Assembly: GCA_027483445.1 (NCBI GenBank)
Contig: JAIXUS010000068.1
Coordinates: 1 to 64,000 of the forward strand
DNA: 64,000 nt
From: Bacteroidota bacterium
Lineage (GTDB): Bacteria > Bacteroidota > Bacteroidia > M30B66
Direction of reading: 5' to 3'
Each line of letters starts with the position of its first letter. The first letter of the stretch is position 1. Below the pieces are notes generated by a model. That model saw only the letters and a list, made by a program, of their open reading frames with translations, made no database searches and was not told the origin of the DNA. Of this stretch, positions 61,051-64,000 are shown one piece after another. The position numbers were made by a program, and so were the translations under genes.

Positions 61051-63570
61051 CTATTCATTGGTGAGGTCGAACCACTGCCTGCGTCGGTTAAGTCGAAGGT
61101 CTTGCAGCATCGACGACTTCACATTAATTGAGAAGTTATAGCTCTGCCGAAAACCAAAAGGAATCCAATTAAATCGCATTTCCCAACAGTGCAAATCGCG
61201 GAAAATGTCTACCGAGGTAAAGCTGAAGTCCTTTCTTACAAAGTCGTAACCCGTATTGATGGCAATTTTCCATTTCTCGGTAATGGAAATGTCGCCATTG
61301 AAATTCAAAATGGTACTGCGCACCGGACTTTGACCGACAAAGCTTTGGCTGAATATCAACCCAGCGGTGATATTCCAGGGAATGCTGAAATCGACGTAGG
61401 CCGATGGGTTTTGGTTGATTTCGCGCTGTTCATTTTTTTCGCGTTCGTTTTGAGGGTTGCGGTTGTTTTTTCGGTTTCCGGATGCCAGCGTCGTGTTTAA
61501 GGCGAGATTGGTATTTAAAAGCCTCAACAATCGCCCATTTTGGTTAATGTTTAAGGTGTTAATCCGAATGCCCAAAGAGTCGGTTGCATACCAATCGTAA
61601 ACCGAAGAATACACCACGTCGACCTTCTGAAATAGCCGCGTTCGAGCACTAATCACCACATTTTGCCATTGCAGCGAATCGGCGGCTAAATTGTAACCGG
61701 TATTCACGTTTAACACATCCAACAAGCTCACTTTCCGAAGCCCGGTTCCGGTAGTGTCGCGTTTCGACCGAAATTTCCCTTCAAAATTGTTGTTCAGGGC
61801 CAGGCTCATCGTTCCTTGGCGACCTACAGCCGGCTGGCCGTAAATTCCAATGTCGTAGGGCGAATAAAATCCGAGAGCTCCGTCGGGTCCGAAATAGCCA
61901 AAAACACGCGTGCTAAAATCGGGCTGATACCGAAAACCGAACTGGGGCGTCATCACATGCCGAATTGTGTTTTTTCCCAGCTTCAGGAAGCTATACACCC
62001 GCGTTGATACGTTTACCGAGGCATTGTACTCCCACAACTGACTAAAGCGGCGAATGGTGTCGGTTACAACTTGCTGTGTGAGTGGATCAATCGACTTTTC
62101 AATTTGTGAAAAATAACCCCGGCCCGTAAAGTTCAATGAGGGCGAAACATTGAAATACTTCAGCATTTGAAAGGAGGTCGCAATGGGCATTTGGAACTGG
62201 ATGCCGTTGTTGAAACGACGGGCAAGTCCGGGCTGGCGAAATACTGAATCGGGCTGGGAAATGGTATTTCGGCTTTGCAAAGTGCCGGTAATGCCGATTT
62301 TCTCATAAAACCGTTGTGCGCCCACCGGATTGCGCCGTTTGAATGGAAAAATCCGGTTTACGTTCACCTGAACCTCAGGTGCATTAATAGTAATAATGCG
62401 TGTTTGGGTATTCTGACTGTGGCCCGCGGCGATGTTAAAATTCACCGGCAGGCGATTAAAGGTTTTCGTGTACGTAATCGCACTTTGAAAGGTGTTGGCC
62501 ACAATGTTTGCCGTGTTGAGCGAGTTGAGCTGATTGTAGTCGTTCGAGCCGGCATTCACACTGGCCGAAAAGCGCGAATTGGGCCTCGACTTTGGGTCCT
62601 GGTTGTGGCGCCACGTAACGAAAAAGCTGCGGTTTACCGACGAGCCCAGCAACTCCGGATCGCCTTGCAAAATGGTCGCATAACGCATGTCGAGTGCACC
62701 GTTGAACCGGTAACGGTAATTGTAATTCGTTCCGGCCTTCAAGCCCCAGCTCCCGCGCGAATAAATATCGCCCCGAATCGAAGCATCGAAATGGTCGCTG
62801 ATGCCAAAGTAATAGCCCCCATCCATCAGGAAAAAGCCCAGCCCGGGCGATTCTCCATAGGTGGGAAATAATATCCCCGACTTTCGGGTGGTCGTGTTGG
62901 GGAAAAGTCCGAAAGGCACCAACAAGGGTGTTGGGATGTCTTCAATCACCAAATTAGCCGGACCGGTTACAATTTTGTCATCCGGAATAACCTTAATTTT
63001 TGAAGCATTAATGTAAAAATGCGGATGGTCGGGCAGATTGCAGGTGGTGAATTTTCCGTTTTTCACGAAAAACTCATCGTTCTCATTTTTCTTCACCTGC
63101 TCTCCATGCAAAAAACCCTCTCCCTGCTTGGTAAACACGCCCGAAATACGACCTTTCTTCGTTTTGAAGTTGTAGTCCATTTTTTCGGCATCAAAATCCT
63201 GACTGCCTTCCGTAAACGAAGGCTCTCCCACCATTTTACCACTTGAATCGGGTCGGCCTTCTGCATGTACCACATTGGTTTCCCAATTAATCTCAATGTA
63301 CTCTGCCTTTAACCTGATTTTCTGGTATTGCACATCCGCTTCGCCGTAGAGATAAATCTTGCGGTTGCCCAAATCGAATCGCATTGAATCGCGGGCATTG
63401 TATTTCACCTCGTCTTCCAGGGCATCGGGCGAAGCCGGAAGCTGTACTTCAAGCGAATCGGCGGTTTTGGGAGGCAATGTATCAGCCACAGCCGCGTTTC
63501 TCTGCTGTGCCGTAGCCGTGCCGATGAACACAAGAACTGTGAATAAACCTGTTGTTAAGTGCCTGAACAC
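61051..63570 (-). CDS. lptD: LptD-like LPS assembly outer membrane protein
   Basis: LptD inserts lipopolysaccharide into the outer leaflet of the outer membrane. The 839-residue product has a signal peptide (ending TATAQ). The N-terminal OstA/LptA-like jellyroll runs to about residue 230 (IYLYGEADVQYQKIRLKAEYIEIN and AEKMDYNFKTKKGRISGVF). The large barrel follows, with SGILFPTYGESPGLGFFLMDGGYYFGISDHFD. It matches the Bacteroidota form often annotated as putative LptD. The disulfide cysteines of E. coli LptD are not evident. It is divergent from the amidase gene, an arrangement I recall from other Bacteroidota. Confidence 0.85.
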   Translation of the reverse strand: MFRHLTTGLFTVLVFIGTATAQQRNAAVADTLPPKTADSLEVQLPASPDALEDEVKYNARDSMRFDLGNRKIYLYGEADVQYQKIRLKAEYIEINWETNVVHAEGRPDSSGKMVGEPSFTEGSQDFDAEKMDYNFKTKKGRISGVFTKQGEGFLHGEQVKKNENDEFFVKNGKFTTCNLPDHPHFYINASKIKVIPDDKIVTGPANLVIEDIPTPLLVPFGLFPNTTTRKSGILFPTYGESPGLGFFLMDGGYYFGISDHFDASIRGDIYSRGSWGLKAGTNYNYRYRFNGALDMRYATILQGDPELLGSSVNRSFFVTWRHNQDPKSRPNSRFSASVNAGSNDYNQLNSLNTANIVANTFQSAITYTKTFNRLPVNFNIAAGHSQNTQTRIITINAPEVQVNVNRIFPFKRRNPVGAQRFYEKIGITGTLQSRNTISQPDSVFRQPGLARRFNNGIQFQMPIATSFQMLKYFNVSPSLNFTGRGYFSQIEKSIDPLTQQVVTDTIRRFSQLWEYNASVNVSTRVYSFLKLGKNTIRHVMTPQFGFRYQPDFSTRVFGYFGPDGALGFYSPYDIGIYGQPAVGRQGTMSLALNNNFEGKFRSKRDTTGTGLRKVSLLDVLNVNTGYNLAADSLQWQNVVISARTRLFQKVDVVYSSVYDWYATDSLGIRINTLNINQNGRLLRLLNTNLALNTTLASGNRKNNRNPQNEREKNEQREINQNPSAYVDFSIPWNITAGLIFSQSFVGQSPVRSTILNFNGDISITEKWKIAINTGYDFVRKDFSFTSVDIFRDLHCWEMRFNWIPFGFRQSYNFSINVKSSMLQDLRLNRRRQWFDLTNE

Positions 63571-63598
63571 CTCCCCGAAACGCGATGTGTGAAGGATT

Positions 63599-63638
63599 TA
63601 GTTTTGTAAACCCGAAATAGAATAGGGCACAAAACTAA
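63599..63638. promoter_or_regulatory. Symmetric divergent promoter elements for the amidase and lptD genes
   Basis: TAGTTTTGT (63599-63607, plus strand) and its exact inverse ACAAAACTA (63629-63637) form a 9-bp inverted repeat. Each contains TAGTTTTG, an exact TAnnTTTG -7 match, one reading toward the amidase gene and the other toward lptD. The two reads cross each other. Confidence 0.5.
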
Positions 63639-63676
63639 TCGTTTTCAGAGCCATACACGCAGAACGAAAGATTTTT

Positions 63677-64000
63677 ATGTACAAAACACTCAATATCAGG
63701 CACCTGTTGAAGCTTGCCCTCGGCCTTGGGCTGCTGGCCATGCTCCTGATTTGGATGTTGCCCAATGCCTTCAGCAGCGAAAATGCGCGGGAAAAAAAGC
63801 TCCGTACCGTAGTGATCGACCCCGGGCATGGAGGGCACGACAGTGGATGCCATGGGTCATCAGCCTATGAAAAACATGTTGCCCTGGCCATTTCGCTCAA
63901 ATTAGGAGCCTTAATCGAGAAACATTTTCCGGATGTCAAAGTCATCTACACCCGAAAAACCGACGTGTTTGTTGAGCTTTACCGAAGGGCGCAGATTGCC
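63677..64000 (+). CDS. N-acetylmuramoyl-L-alanine amidase (3' truncated by window end)
   Basis: The frame is open to the last base, giving 108 residues. A hydrophobic N-terminal segment (about residues 10-28, LLKLALGLGLLAMLLIWML) is a signal anchor. The amidase_3 domain begins at about residue 44 with VVIDPGHGGHDSG, which includes a zinc His, and continues to YEKHVALAISLKL, whose Glu is the second zinc ligand. VIYTRKTDVFVELYRRAQIA follows as in the AmiC family. It cleaves the bond between MurNAc and the stem peptide. It shares a divergent promoter region with lptD. Confidence 0.88.
   Translation, partial: MYKTLNIRHLLKLALGLGLLAMLLIWMLPNAFSSENAREKKLRTVVIDPGHGGHDSGCHGSSAYEKHVALAISLKLGALIEKHFPDVKVIYTRKTDVFVELYRRAQIA

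Noticed and set aside
63635-63853. A minus-strand open frame at the window end
   Set aside because: It is antisense to the amidase gene, whose DPGHGG motif and open frame to base 64000 are convincing.

Overview
The window comes from a Bacteroidota chromosome, most likely a gliding or T9SS-bearing lineage near the Flavobacteriales. The evidence is gldH, a PorP/SprF protein, two giant adhesins with the type B (gliding-associated) C-terminal sorting domain, a Bacteroidota-type LptD, a DUF4175 protein, and -7 elements of the Bacteroidota form TAnnTTTG. I saw no tRNA, rRNA, CRISPR array or intact insertion sequence.

Layout. 1-5 kb: the end of a YwqK/MORN gene, a repeat-filled gap, a mannose-1-phosphate guanylyltransferase, an aminotransferase, a SprT-like protease and a small membrane protein. 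5.4-11.4 kb (minus strand): nadA followed by an AT-rich trio (M16 peptidase, YwqK/MORN protein, NlpC/P60 lipoprotein). 11.9-20 kb (plus strand): rpiB, DUF4175 protein, RsbW-like ATPase, ybeY, mnmG, methyltransferase and a hotdog-fold protein; mnmG lies between two inverted parS-like sites. 20.5-29 kb: a three-gene operon (Spx-like protein, thiamine-binding protein, GT22-like transferase), an acyl-CoA dehydrogenase, Dps, kbl, a lipoprotein, an outer membrane protein and an aldo/keto reductase. 29-36 kb: korAB, then gldH-ricT-holB, then an M23 peptidase. 36-40 kb: a GH3-family protein and a three-lipoprotein operon that includes LpoB.

40.1-60.5 kb is one minus-strand surface-protein locus: a 3213-residue adhesin, PorP/SprF, a TPR/PD40/OmpA protein and a 2429-residue adhesin. 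The adhesins are long tandem arrays of a roughly 82-residue PKD-like repeat, plus six cadherin-like repeats in the larger one. PorP/SprF and the OmpA protein probably export and anchor them. The window closes with a small membrane gene, lptD, and a divergent, truncated N-acetylmuramoyl-L-alanine amidase.

The long gaps hold three families of dispersed repeats: a structured repeat built around AGCGGATACC, a MITE-like element with AGGGCTTACTGAAAA ends, and a 120-bp unit with a CTCTCTCC hairpin. The observations I rate highest are the parS pair around mnmG, the two-adhesin PorP/OmpA locus with its two-domain higher-order repeats, the structured repeats, and a ybeY with no usable canonical start codon.
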